Shown piece after piece: positions 16,090 through 23,665 of a DNA stretch of 64,000 nucleotides. Numbering within the stretch: position 1 is the first letter of the stretch; every line of letters begins with the position of its first letter. Below the pieces are notes generated by a model. The model saw only the letters and a list, made by a program, of their open reading frames with translations. It had not been told where the DNA came from and did no database searches. Both the position numbers and the translations under genes were made by a program. The stretch covers positions 186,001 to 250,000 of the forward strand of contig LVAJ01000013.1 of assembly GCA_001603005.1 (NCBI GenBank), given 5' to 3'. This stretch comes from Clostridiales bacterium Firm_04 (GTDB taxonomy: Bacteria > Bacillota > Clostridia > Oscillospirales > Ruminococcaceae).

Positions 16090-16869
16090 ATGAGGGTTTT
16101 GATGTTCGGTGATGTGGTCGGAGAAGCGGGCTCGGCATGCTTTTGCAGGCATGCACCGGAGCTGAAACGGCAGTACGGCGCCGATCTGATCATCGTCAAC
16201 GGCGAAAATTCCGCGAAGGGCAACGGCATTACGCCGCAGTCAGCAGAGCAGCTTTTTTCCGGCGGCGCGGATGTGATCACGACCGGCAACCACTGTTTTC
16301 GCCGTAAATGCGACCATATCTTCGAGAACGAGCGCATTCTGCGTCCGGCGAATTATCCGGACGGTGCGCCGGGCAGCGGCGTCTGCGTGCTCGACTGCGG
16401 TTCCTATTCGCTCGCGGTCATCAATCTGATGGGCACGGCGTTCATGGATGCGCTTGACAATCCGTTTTTCGCGATCGACCGGATCCTTTCGGAGATCGGC
16501 GCGAAATGCATTCTGCTGGATTTCCATGCAGAAGCGACTTCGGAAAAGCGCGCGATGGGCTGGTATCTCGCCGGAAAGGTTTCGGCGGTCATCGGCACGC
16601 ATACGCATGTGCAGACTGCGGATGAGGAGATCCTTGACGGCAAAACCGGCTATCTCACCGATGTGGGCATGGTCGGCGGGGCACGTTCGGTGCTCGGTGT
16701 CCGGACGGAACTTGCGATCGAAAAACAGCGTTTCCGGCGTCCGGTGCAGTTTGAAGAAGCACCCGCCCCCTGTATTTTGAACGCGGTTTGCATTGAAATT
16801 GATAGCAAATCCGGCATATGTACTAAAATTGAACGCGTTTTTATGAGGGATTCTACAAACTATTCCTGA
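16090..16869 (+). CDS. ymdB: YmdB-family metallophosphoesterase
   Basis: 259 residues, matching the roughly 264 of Bacillus YmdB (TIGR00282 family), a cytoplasmic cyclic-nucleotide phosphodiesterase tied to biofilm and sporulation-linked gene expression. Metal-binding motifs are visible: MFGDVVGEAG at the N-terminus, VNGENSAKG, TTGNHCF, LDFHAEATSEKRAMG and GTHTHVQTAD. The ATG at 16090 has GGAGGCG upstream; the earlier ATG at 16072 overlaps the previous gene. SpoVS follows, the same neighbour order as in Bacillus. Confidence 0.93.
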   Translation: MRVLMFGDVVGEAGSACFCRHAPELKRQYGADLIIVNGENSAKGNGITPQSAEQLFSGGADVITTGNHCFRRKCDHIFENERILRPANYPDGAPGSGVCVLDCGSYSLAVINLMGTAFMDALDNPFFAIDRILSEIGAKCILLDFHAEATSEKRAMGWYLAGKVSAVIGTHTHVQTADEEILDGKTGYLTDVGMVGGARSVLGVRTELAIEKQRFRRPVQFEEAPAPCILNAVCIEIDSKSGICTKIERVFMRDSTNYS

Positions 16870-16874
16870 ATGTC

Positions 16875-16903
16875 TTGACATTTCTAGTGAAATGTATTAT
16901 AAT
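16875..16903 (+). promoter_or_regulatory. Consensus sigma-A promoter of spoVS
   Basis: TTGACA (16875-16880), exactly 17 bases, TATAAT (16898-16903): a perfect match. The leader is about 80 bases, ending in GGAGG before the start at 16991. Confidence 0.85.
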
Positions 16904-16990
16904 ATAGACAGTGAAACTATGCAGCACAGCATAAGATTTCCTGATTACTATATAAACAATGATTCAACAATTTTTGTAGGAGGTAAACCG

Positions 16991-17251
16991 ATGGAAGTAT
17001 TGAAAGTATCTTCGCATTCTACGCCGAATTCCGTAGCCGGTGCAATTGCCGGTGTGATTCGGGAACAGCATGTCGTTGAGGTTCAGGCTGTCGGCGCAGG
17101 CGCTGCCAATCAGGCGATCAAGTCGATCGCGATTGCGCGCGGCTATCTTGCACCGATCGGCATTGATCTGGTATGTATTCCGGCATTTGCCAGCATCGAA
17201 ATCGACGGCGAAGAACGCACAGCCATGAAACTGATCTGCGAACCCCGCTGA
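16991..17251 (+). CDS. spoVS: Stage V sporulation protein S
   Basis: 86 residues, exactly the usual SpoVS length. Begins MEVLKVSSHSTPNSVAGAIA and continues with the conserved QAVGAGAANQAIKSIAIARG, the Alba-like nucleic-acid-binding fold. SpoVS influences septation and spore coat steps in Bacillus; it is also found in non-sporulating relatives, so it does not prove sporulation. Strong RBS (AGGAGG) and its own consensus promoter suggest high expression. Confidence 0.95.
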   Translation: MEVLKVSSHSTPNSVAGAIAGVIREQHVVEVQAVGAGAANQAIKSIAIARGYLAPIGIDLVCIPAFASIEIDGEERTAMKLICEPR

Positions 17252-17288
17252 ATCTGTTTCCGGCTGAATGTGCATTTTGGGATTGGGG

Positions 17289-17325
17289 AAAAAGCGGCTT
17301 CCGACCATGTGTCGGGAGCCGCTTT
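17289..17325. terminator. Bidirectional terminator between spoVS and pflA
   Basis: AAAAGCGGCT...CCGAC and GTCGG...AGCCGCTTTT arms with A and T tracts on either side; it lies between convergent genes. Confidence 0.88.
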
Positions 17326-17329
17326 TGCA

Positions 17330-18088
17330 TTATTCTGACGGATGCTGCTTGGATTCCCGCAGCCGATTCAGAATGCCGCGTCTGATCTCTGCACGGGCAG
17401 CCTCGGCGGCGTCCTTTGAGACAGGCGGCGTATCGGCAAGCGGATAGGGGATGCCGAGCGCTTCGTATTTCGGCTTGCCGAGATCGTGATAAGGGAGCAC
17501 ATCCAGCCCGCGGAGCGTTTGCAGCCCGCCGATGAAATAGCCGAGCTGCTGCTGTTCTTCCGGCGAATCCGTCCAGTCCGGCACGATCACATGCCGGATC
17601 CAGAGCGGGACGCCGCACTCGCTGATTTTCTGCGCAAATGCGAGGATATTGGCGTTGCTGTGACCGGTCAGCCGGCGGTGCGCAGAATCGTCGATGTGCT
17701 TGATATCGAGCATGACCAGATCCGTGACGGCAAGGAGCTGTTCTGCGGATTCCGGCGCATCGGGATCGTAGCAGATGCCGGATGTGTCGAGGCAGGTGTG
17801 GATGCTCTGCGCCTTTGCCTTCGTGAACAGCTCGGTGAGAAACGGCAGCTGGAGCATCGGTTCGCCGCCGGTCGCCGTGATGCCGCCGTTTTTGTAAAAT
17901 GCGCGGTTATGCGCAAATTGCGCGAGCAGCGCGTCCGCGGTTTCGGTATGCCCCGTGCGCGGCGTCCATGTATCCGGATTGTGACAGTAAAGACAGCGCA
18001 TCGGGCAGCCCTGAAAGAAGATCACAAAGCGGATGCCGGGGCCGTCTACCGTGCCGAAGGATTCCGTCGAGTGAATATACCCTTCCAT
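17330..18088 (-). CDS. pflA: Pyruvate formate-lyase activating enzyme
   Basis: 252 residues. A radical-SAM enzyme that installs the glycyl radical on pyruvate formate-lyase. The [4Fe-4S] motif CPMRCLYC (CX3CX2C) is at about residues 29-36, preceded by GTVDGPGIRFVIFFQGC as in PflA; a GGEP-like motif (TATGGEPMLQ) binds SAM. AAAGGAG precedes the ATG. It is the last gene of the pfl group, 68 bases after the glycyl-radical gene with a hairpin between them. Confidence 0.95.
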   Translation of the reverse strand: MEGYIHSTESFGTVDGPGIRFVIFFQGCPMRCLYCHNPDTWTPRTGHTETADALLAQFAHNRAFYKNGGITATGGEPMLQLPFLTELFTKAKAQSIHTCLDTSGICYDPDAPESAEQLLAVTDLVMLDIKHIDDSAHRRLTGHSNANILAFAQKISECGVPLWIRHVIVPDWTDSPEEQQQLGYFIGGLQTLRGLDVLPYHDLGKPKYEALGIPYPLADTPPVSKDAAEAARAEIRRGILNRLRESKQHPSE

Positions 18089-18111
18089 ATCCCATCTCCT
18101 TTGGACGGAAC

Positions 18112-18150
18112 AGCCCGCTGAATGATGCAGATGCAGGTTCAGCGGGCTGA
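18112..18150 (-). other. Hairpin between the glycyl-radical gene and pflA
   Basis: CAGCCCGCTGAA and TTCAGCGGGCTG form a perfect 12-bp stem. No T run follows on the minus strand, so it may be a partial terminator or an RNA-stability element that lowers pflA relative to pflB. Confidence 0.6.
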
Positions 18151-18155
18151 TTTGT

Positions 18156-18395
18156 TCAGATCTTGTCGTGGAACGTGCGGGAGATCACGTCGTCCTGCTG
18201 TTCCTTTGTGAGCTTGATGAAGTTGACCGCATAGCCGGACACGCGGACGGTCAGCTGCGGATACTTCTCGGGATGCGCCTGCGCATCGAGCAGGGTTTCA
18301 CGCGTAAAGACGTTGACATTGAGGTGATGACCGCCTTTCTCGACGTAGCCGTCAAGCAGCTCCACGAGGTTGTCGATCTGCTGTTCATTTGCCAT
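18156..18395 (-). CDS. Stand-alone glycyl-radical domain of pyruvate formate-lyase (GrcA-like)
   Basis: 79 residues corresponding to the C-terminal glycyl-radical domain of [23 protein letters not shown], a [19 protein letters not shown] stretch, then RVSGYAV with the radical glycine and the ending [16 protein letters not shown]. This is the part missing from the neighbouring 691-residue PFL core. In E. coli a similar free domain (GrcA/YfiD) repairs damaged PFL; here it appears to be the only supplied glycine domain in this locus. GGAGG precedes its ATG, and it overlaps the preceding small ORF by 11 bases, so translation is coupled. Confidence 0.9.
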   Translation of the reverse strand: MANEQQIDNLVELLDGYVEKGGHHLNVNVFTRETLLDAQAHPEKYPQLTVRVSGYAVNFIKLTKEQQDDVISRTFHDKI

Positions 18396-18597
18396 TGTGG
18401 ATTCCTCCGTTCTGTTCATCCTCATCGAAAAGCATATTGGGGATCGCGCAGGCACCGGGCTTGCTGCATTCCGTGCTGTTGACGGTCTGCACGCGGGTTT
18501 CTGCGCCGATCTCCAGATTGATATGCTGCGTGCCGGCGGAAACGAGACTGTCGAGCAGCGCAGCGAGTTCGTCCGGATCGGGATCATGCATCCGCAT
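18385..18597 (-). CDS. 70-residue PFL-associated small protein related to the glycyl-radical domain start
   Basis: Begins [20 protein letters not shown]; the stretch [20 protein letters not shown] parallels [20 protein letters not shown] of the next gene. It then diverges to [14 protein letters not shown] with two cysteines and no glycine loop. AGGAGG is 6 bases before the ATG, which lies inside the end of the PFL core gene (14-base overlap), and its own end overlaps the glycyl-domain gene. It is probably a duplicated and altered half-domain kept for a partner or regulatory role. Function unknown. Confidence 0.72.
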   Translation of the reverse strand: MRMHDPDPDELAALLDSLVSAGTQHINLEIGAETRVQTVNSTECSKPGACAIPNMLFDEDEQNGGIHNGK

Positions 18598-20659
18598 TGT
18601 CCGCCTCCTGCTTCAGTGCATCGAGATCCAGATCGCCGGAGAAGATTCTGGTATCCTTGCCGAGCGCATCCGGAATGATCGAAAACGTGTTGGAGATGCC
18701 GTCCTGCGCATGACGGAACGGGATCTTCGAGACCGACGAGAGCGATGCGACTGCACCGTGCGTATCTCTGCCGTGCATCGGATTTGCACCCGGCGCGAGC
18801 GGAACGCCGTGCTTTCTGCCGTCCGGCGTATTGCCGGTCTTTTTGCCGTAGACGACATTCGAGGTGATCGTCAGGATGCTCATGGTCGGAACACCGCCGC
18901 GGTAGGTATGATGCTTGCGGATCTTGTCCATGAAGGTCTTGACGATCTCGACGGCGATGCGGTCTACGCGGTCGTCGTCGTTGCCGTATTTCGGGAAATC
19001 GCCCTCGACCTCGTAGTCGGTGACGATGCCGTTTTCATCGCGGATGCACTTGACCTTTGCGTATTTGATCGCGCTGAGCGAATCCGCCACAACGGAAAGT
19101 CCGGCGATACCGGTCGCGAAATAGCGCTTGACGTCACGGTCATGCAGCGCCATCTGCAATTTTTCGTAGGAATATTTGTCATGCATATAATGGATGACAT
19201 TCAGCGTGTTGACATACAGTCCCGCGAGCCATTCCATCATCTGATCGTACTTGTCCATGACGTCGTCATAGTCGAGATAATCGCCGGTGACCGGACGGTA
19301 TTTCGGGCCGACCTGCACCTTCATGACCTCGTCCACGCCGCCGTTGATCGCATAGAGCAGGCATTTTGCAAGGTTCGCGCGCGCGCCGAAGAACTGCATC
19401 TCCTTGCCGACGACCATCGACGACACGCAGCATGCGATCGCATAGTCATCGCCGTGCGTCACGCGCATCAGATCGTCATTCTCATACTGGATCGACGAGG
19501 TCTGGATCGACATTTTTGCGCAGAAACGCTTGAAATTCTGCGGCAGTCTGGTGGACCAGAGCACGGTCATATTCGGTTCCGGCGCTGTGCCGAGATTGTT
19601 CAGCGTATTGAGATAGCGGAAGGAATTTTTCGTGACCATGTGCTGTCCCTCGACGGAAACGCCGCCGATCGACTCGGTCACCCATGTCGGATCGCCGGAG
19701 AACAGCGCATTGTATTCCGGCGTGCGGGCGAATTTGACGAGACGCAGCTTCATGATGAAGTGGTCGATGAGCTCCTGCGCCTGCTCCTCGGTGATGATGC
19801 CGCGGTCGAGATCACGCTGCATATAAATATCGAGGAAGGTCGAGGTTCTGCCGAGGCTCATTGCCGCGCCGTTCTGCTCCTTGACCGCAGCGAGATAGCC
19901 GAAGTAGAGCCACTGCACCGCTTCCTGTGCGGTACCGGCGGGGCGGGAAATATCGAAGCCGTAGATTCTGCCGAGCTCCTTGAGTTCACCGAGCGCACGG
20001 ATCTGTTCGGAGAGCTCCTCGCGCAGCTGGATATTTTCCGAGGTCATGCGGACAAAGTGCGTTGCCTTCTGGTGCTCCTTGTCCTCAATGAGTCTGTCCA
20101 CGCCGTAGAGCGCGATGCGGCGGTAGTCGCCGATGATGCGTCCTCTGCCGTAGGCATCGGGCAGACCGGTGAGGATCGCCGATTTTCTGGCAAGGCGCAT
20201 TTCAGGCGTATAGGCATCGAAAACGCCCTGATTATGTGTTTTGCGGTACTTGGTAAAGATTTCCACGACCTCGGGATCGACCTCATAGCCGTATTCTCTG
20301 CAAGCCTGCTGTGCCATGCGGATGCCGCCGAACGGCTGCAAAGCACGCTTGAAGGGCTTGTCGGTCTGGAATCCGACGATCTTTTCGAGATCCTTGTTCA
20401 GATAGCCGGGACCGTGGGACGTGATCGTGGAGATGATCTTGGTGTCCATGTCCAGCACGCCGCCTGCCTCACGCTCCTGACGGGACAGATCTAAGACCTG
20501 CTCCCAGAGCTTTTTCGTCGCGTCGGTCGGACCGGCGAGAAAGCTGTCGTCCCCGTCATACGGCGTGTAGTTTTTGTGGATAAAATCGCGGACATTGATC
20601 GAGTCGCTCCATCTTCCGAAGCGAAAACCTTCCCATTCTGACGGATATTCCTTGAACAC
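18584..20659 (-). CDS. pflB: Pyruvate formate-lyase catalytic core lacking its glycyl-radical domain
   Basis: 691 residues against about 740-760 for standard PFL. The 10-stranded barrel core is intact, with the catalytic Cys pair in [18 protein letters not shown] and the downstream [17 protein letters not shown]. Sequence matches PFL until ...[20 protein letters not shown], then stops in [11 protein letters not shown] just where the glycyl-radical domain should begin. That domain is supplied by a separate gene two ORFs on. PFL converts pyruvate and CoA to acetyl-CoA and formate in the cytoplasm under anaerobiosis. RBS is AAAGGAT; the gene has a good promoter. Confidence 0.93.
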   Translation of the reverse strand: MFKEYPSEWEGFRFGRWSDSINVRDFIHKNYTPYDGDDSFLAGPTDATKKLWEQVLDLSRQEREAGGVLDMDTKIISTITSHGPGYLNKDLEKIVGFQTDKPFKRALQPFGGIRMAQQACREYGYEVDPEVVEIFTKYRKTHNQGVFDAYTPEMRLARKSAILTGLPDAYGRGRIIGDYRRIALYGVDRLIEDKEHQKATHFVRMTSENIQLREELSEQIRALGELKELGRIYGFDISRPAGTAQEAVQWLYFGYLAAVKEQNGAAMSLGRTSTFLDIYMQRDLDRGIITEEQAQELIDHFIMKLRLVKFARTPEYNALFSGDPTWVTESIGGVSVEGQHMVTKNSFRYLNTLNNLGTAPEPNMTVLWSTRLPQNFKRFCAKMSIQTSSIQYENDDLMRVTHGDDYAIACCVSSMVVGKEMQFFGARANLAKCLLYAINGGVDEVMKVQVGPKYRPVTGDYLDYDDVMDKYDQMMEWLAGLYVNTLNVIHYMHDKYSYEKLQMALHDRDVKRYFATGIAGLSVVADSLSAIKYAKVKCIRDENGIVTDYEVEGDFPKYGNDDDRVDRIAVEIVKTFMDKIRKHHTYRGGVPTMSILTITSNVVYGKKTGNTPDGRKHGVPLAPGANPMHGRDTHGAVASLSSVSKIPFRHAQDGISNTFSIIPDALGKDTRIFSGDLDLDALKQEADNADA

Positions 20660-20717
20660 TTGGCATCATCCTTTCTGCGGGCATTCCCGCACAAAACACA
20701 TCTTTCCTTCGGCATCT

Positions 20718-20746
20718 ATTATACCACAATTGCGAAAAAAATGCAA
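20718..20746 (-). promoter_or_regulatory. Promoter of the pfl operon
   Basis: TTGCAT (20741-20746), 17 bases, TATAAT (20718-20723) on the minus strand, about 59 bases before the pflB start. Confidence 0.65.
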
Positions 20747-20820
20747 TACGCTGAACGTATCGCATTTTGTTCAAAACTCTGTTGAATGTGTTTATAATAT
20801 CTATGCAGACCAGAGAAAGT

Positions 20821-21342
20821 TTAATCCATGCCGCACAGAACGATCACAAAATCGGTGATTATGACAGAAAGGATGCAGCCTGCGGCGACTGCGGATTTTG
20901 TCGCATTTCCGCGCTTTACGGCAGATGTCAGCTTCGGCAGGATCCCCTTTGCAAAGAGGACGGCGAGCAGCCCGAAAATCAGACTGCTGACGAGTGAGAT
21001 CCGGTCGTGCACAGAGAGCGGCCACCCGCTGTACGTCCAGTAGGAACGGTGCAGAAAGTGTTCGAGCAGCAGTGCGCAGCCGTATTCAAATGCGCTTGCG
21101 ATCGCCGTGCTCAGCAGAAAGAAAAGGACGCTGTTCCGCACCTTATGCAGCAGCAGATACAGGATCCACGCGCCGAATCCGTAGATCGGGCAGAGCGTCA
21201 GGTGCAGCATCCCGCGGTTATAGATCTTGTGATAGATCAGATAAACGCAGGCTTCCTCATAGAGCCAGCCGCCGAACGCCGCGATGACAAAACCGAAGAT
21301 CAGGACAGCGAACAGCTGCCGCTTGCTGCATGTTTGTTCCAT
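20821..21342 (-). CDS. CmpB-like putative ABC-transporter-type membrane protein (PF06541-like)
   Basis: 173 residues from the ATG at 21342 (AGGGGGG upstream). Four to five hydrophobic helices with the family's conserved points: FGGWLYEEACVYL, NRGMLHLTLCPIYGFGAWIL, a loop SAFEYGCALLLEHFLHRSYW and WTYSGWPLSVHDRISL. The PF06541 family is common in Firmicutes; its transport role is only inferred and no ATPase partner is adjacent. It lies upstream of the pfl promoter on the same strand. Confidence 0.8.
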   Translation of the reverse strand: MEQTCSKRQLFAVLIFGFVIAAFGGWLYEEACVYLIYHKIYNRGMLHLTLCPIYGFGAWILYLLLHKVRNSVLFFLLSTAIASAFEYGCALLLEHFLHRSYWTYSGWPLSVHDRISLVSSLIFGLLAVLFAKGILPKLTSAVKRGNATKSAVAAGCILSVIITDFVIVLCGMD

Positions 21343-21368
21343 GATGATTCCCCCCTGCTTTTTCATCC

Positions 21369-21397
21369 ATGATAGCATATTACAGCATGAAATACAA
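21369..21397 (-). promoter_or_regulatory. Promoter of the CmpB-like gene
   Basis: TTGTAT (21392-21397), 17 bases, TATCAT (21369-21374) on the minus strand, 27 bases before the start codon. Confidence 0.5.
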
Positions 21398-21443
21398 GCT
21401 GTTTCTGCAAATTGTTCCGGCTTTGTAAGCAAATCGTAAAGAG

Positions 21444-21480
21444 AAAAGACCTTCCGGCGCGTGTGTCAGCCGGAAGGTCT
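21444..21480 (-). terminator. Terminator of the PARG-like gene
   Basis: AGACCTTCCGGC and GCCGGAAGGTCT form a 12-bp stem followed on the minus strand by TTTTCTCTTT. Confidence 0.85.
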
Positions 21481-21538
21481 GTATGAAAAGGATGATGCGA
21501 AATCGCGTTCGGCGGAATCGCATCCAAAAATGTCGTTT

Positions 21539-22336
21539 TTACGAAAAAATCTCGCGGAATGCCTTGCTGTTTTTGCTGTCCGGCGAACCGTAGACCGCAA
21601 AGCAGACATGGTCGAACAGCGCGCCGGTGTTCTGCTCGGTCAGCGCGGTACGGAAGCAGCCGGCGACAAGCTTCGGATCGTTGCCGAACGCCCCGCAGCC
21701 CCATGCGCCGAGAATGAGATCGCGGTAGCCGTATTTCGCGGCGACGCGCAGAACGATCCGGATGCGGCGCAGGAAGGTCTCCTCGATCGTTTTTGCCGAT
21801 GCAAACACGGCGGCACCGCGGCGGTTCGGGGCAGGCGCGGTGATGACGCCGACCGGAAACGGCTTCGGCAGCAGCTCGCAGCGGTCATCGCGGAAGACGG
21901 CAACATTCTGCGAAAGCAGCATATAGTCCGATTCGGTGCTGCTCAGATGCGTGTTGTTATAGCGGTACATTTCCGCGGCTGCATCGGATTTGATCGACGC
22001 ATAGAGCGTGCTGCACCGGCAGAGCGCTTCTTCCTGCGCATTTGCACCGAGCATGAAGCCGCCGCCCACATGATGCGCATTTGCATAGTTCATGACGAGC
22101 GGATTCGGAAAGCGAGCGGCAGCCCCGAACGAGGACTCATTCGTGACTTCGATCGCGCACATCTGTCCGTCCGATGCGGGCAAAGGCGCCTGCAGCAGTG
22201 CTGCGCCGTCCGCGGGAGAGATGACTGTCACCGCTGAAAAATCGCAGTCCGGCAGCGCAATGCTTTGTCCCTGATAGTTGTATTTCCGTTCCGCGGTAAT
22301 GCGGATCGTATCCTTTGCAACAGCAATTTGATTCAT
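21539..22336 (-). CDS. TIGR02452-family microbial PARG-like hydrolase
   Basis: 265 residues from the ATG at 22336 (AAGGAGG upstream). Contains the bacterial poly(ADP-ribose) glycohydrolase signature GGGFMLGANAQEE near residues 90-102 (GGG-X7-QEE), preceded by VMNYANAHHVG, and a macrodomain-like end (LILGAWGCGAFGNDP; FDHVCFAVYG). Members remove ADP-ribose from modified macromolecules in the cytoplasm; the natural substrate here is unknown. A terminator hairpin stands between it and the upstream membrane gene, so it may rely on read-through or an unseen promoter. Confidence 0.85.
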   Translation of the reverse strand: MNQIAVAKDTIRITAERKYNYQGQSIALPDCDFSAVTVISPADGAALLQAPLPASDGQMCAIEVTNESSFGAAARFPNPLVMNYANAHHVGGGFMLGANAQEEALCRCSTLYASIKSDAAAEMYRYNNTHLSSTESDYMLLSQNVAVFRDDRCELLPKPFPVGVITAPAPNRRGAAVFASAKTIEETFLRRIRIVLRVAAKYGYRDLILGAWGCGAFGNDPKLVAGCFRTALTEQNTGALFDHVCFAVYGSPDSKNSKAFREIFS

Positions 22337-22356
22337 CTGATCCTCCTTTTTCATTT

Positions 22357-22390
22357 GAAAAGGGAGCCGCAGCTTGTACGGCGGCTCCCT
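22357..22390 (-). terminator. Terminator after the MBOAT-SGNH group
   Basis: GGGAGCCGC and GCGGCTCCC arms followed by TTTTC on the minus strand, immediately before the PARG-like gene. Confidence 0.8.
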
Positions 22391-22401
22391 GAAATGCGGG
22401 G

Positions 22402-22647
22402 TTATTTCTTCTTCCGGAATGCATTTTCCGCGCGGATCGCGAGCGGACGAATGCACAGATAGGTGAACAGGCTGACGACAATATAATCCACAATCAGGAT
22501 CAGCAGCCGCAGAATGAACGCATGCACGACCTTGCGCAGCAGCAGGTAGATGCCGATGAACAGCACCAGAAAGCAGATCAGTTGGATGACGGATGACACC
22601 TTGCCGATGCCGTCCTGTTCGGGGAGATTCGGTAATTTCAGATTCAT
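22402..22647 (-). CDS. Small two-helix membrane protein
   Basis: 81 residues, start MNLKLPNLPEQDGIGKVSSV with GAGGTG upstream. Two hydrophobic segments (about 18-35 and 42-64) and a basic C-terminus (ENAFRKKK). It is the last gene of the CDF-MBOAT-SGNH run and lies 13 bases after the SGNH hydrolase, so it may help that surface-modification system. No family recognised. Confidence 0.65.
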   Translation of the reverse strand: MNLKLPNLPEQDGIGKVSSVIQLICFLVLFIGIYLLLRKVVHAFILRLLILIVDYIVVSLFTYLCIRPLAIRAENAFRKKK

Positions 22648-22660
22648 ATGGAACACCTCG

Positions 22661-23650
22661 TTACACAGGGATCGTGTGGGTTTTGAGCCAGTCAGCCCAT
22701 GTGAGATAATGCTTTGCGTAGGGATGCGTGCCGTCGCTGGTATAATCCGCGGCAAGGCTGCCGGTTTCATCGTCAAAGAGCGGATTTGCGTCGAGATAGT
22801 AGATCTTTCTGCTGTCCGCCATACCGGCAAGCTCATTGTTGAAGTTGTTGATGACGGTATTGTTGACGACCGCGTCGGTCGAGGAGCGGCTGTATGCGAC
22901 ATGCAGATTTGCCTGCAGCACAACGATCGCATTCGGATGCGCCTGCTGCACACGCTGGATCAGCGCACGGTAATGCTCCATTGTGTAGTTGAAATCGTTG
23001 CCGAGCTCATTGATGCCGAGCATAATGTAGATCTTGCCGTAGGTTTTCGCGCCGAGCACCTGTGCGAAGGTCTGTCCCTTTGTGCCGGGGACTTCGCTGG
23101 TCACCGCGTCGATCTTGTAGGTGCTCAGACCGACCGTTGCAAAATAGGTCGCGCCGTCGATCGGTGCATAGAGCGCCATGCCGACCGTTCTGGAATCGCC
23201 GATGAACAGCGCATCGCTGAAGTAATCGGATGCGGCAGCGGAATCGCTGCTTTCTGCTGCCGGCGCGGTGGTCTCTGCTTCGGAAACGGTCGTGGTGACG
23301 GTCTGCGTTTCCGAGGAAGTTGTCTGCGAGAGTGCGGTCTCTGTCAGCGAGGAGACGGTGCCGGCAGCGTCGGAAGATTCCGGCGTGCTGTCCTCGACAT
23401 GCGGCTCGATCGGAACGAGCACGGTCGGGGATGTTTCGGTCACGGATTCGGGCGGAGCGGTCTCCGCGGGCGGTTCTGTCGTGACCGCAGGCAGATCGGA
23501 TTCCTGCGTGACCGGCGGTTCACTCTGCTGCGGGATCACCGGCGGTTCCGCCGGCTTTTTCCAGACAAACAGCTTTCCGGTAATGAGAAAGAGCCCGACC
23601 ATGACCAGCGCGAGCACAGAACGCTGCATCTGTGTCAGTTGAATATGCAT
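22661..23650 (-). CDS. Membrane-anchored SGNH/GDSL hydrolase
   Basis: 329 residues. One N-terminal membrane anchor (about 11-30), a long Pro/Thr/Ser/Glu-rich stalk (about 35-135), then an SGNH hydrolase domain: FIGDSRTVGM (Ser, about 147), IYIMLGINELGND (Asn block), and the C-terminal DGTHP with the catalytic Asp/His pair. It lies 15 bases after the MBOAT gene. MBOAT plus SGNH pairs commonly transfer acetyl groups onto exopolysaccharide or wall polymers outside the cell; that role is inferred here. Confidence 0.85.
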   Translation of the reverse strand: MHIQLTQMQRSVLALVMVGLFLITGKLFVWKKPAEPPVIPQQSEPPVTQESDLPAVTTEPPAETAPPESVTETSPTVLVPIEPHVEDSTPESSDAAGTVSSLTETALSQTTSSETQTVTTTVSEAETTAPAAESSDSAAASDYFSDALFIGDSRTVGMALYAPIDGATYFATVGLSTYKIDAVTSEVPGTKGQTFAQVLGAKTYGKIYIMLGINELGNDFNYTMEHYRALIQRVQQAHPNAIVVLQANLHVAYSRSSTDAVVNNTVINNFNNELAGMADSRKIYYLDANPLFDDETGSLAADYTSDGTHPYAKHYLTWADWLKTHTIPV

Positions 23651-23665
23651 ACTGTCAGTCTCCTT

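Noticed and set aside
18385-18597. Split pfl explained as a sequencing frameshift
   Set aside because: Three separate ribosome sites and starts are present, and a 70-residue non-PFL insert lies between core and glycine domain; one base error cannot create this.
18389-20494. 701-residue plus-strand frame opposite pflB
   Set aside because: Shadow frame; PFL on the minus strand is unmistakable.
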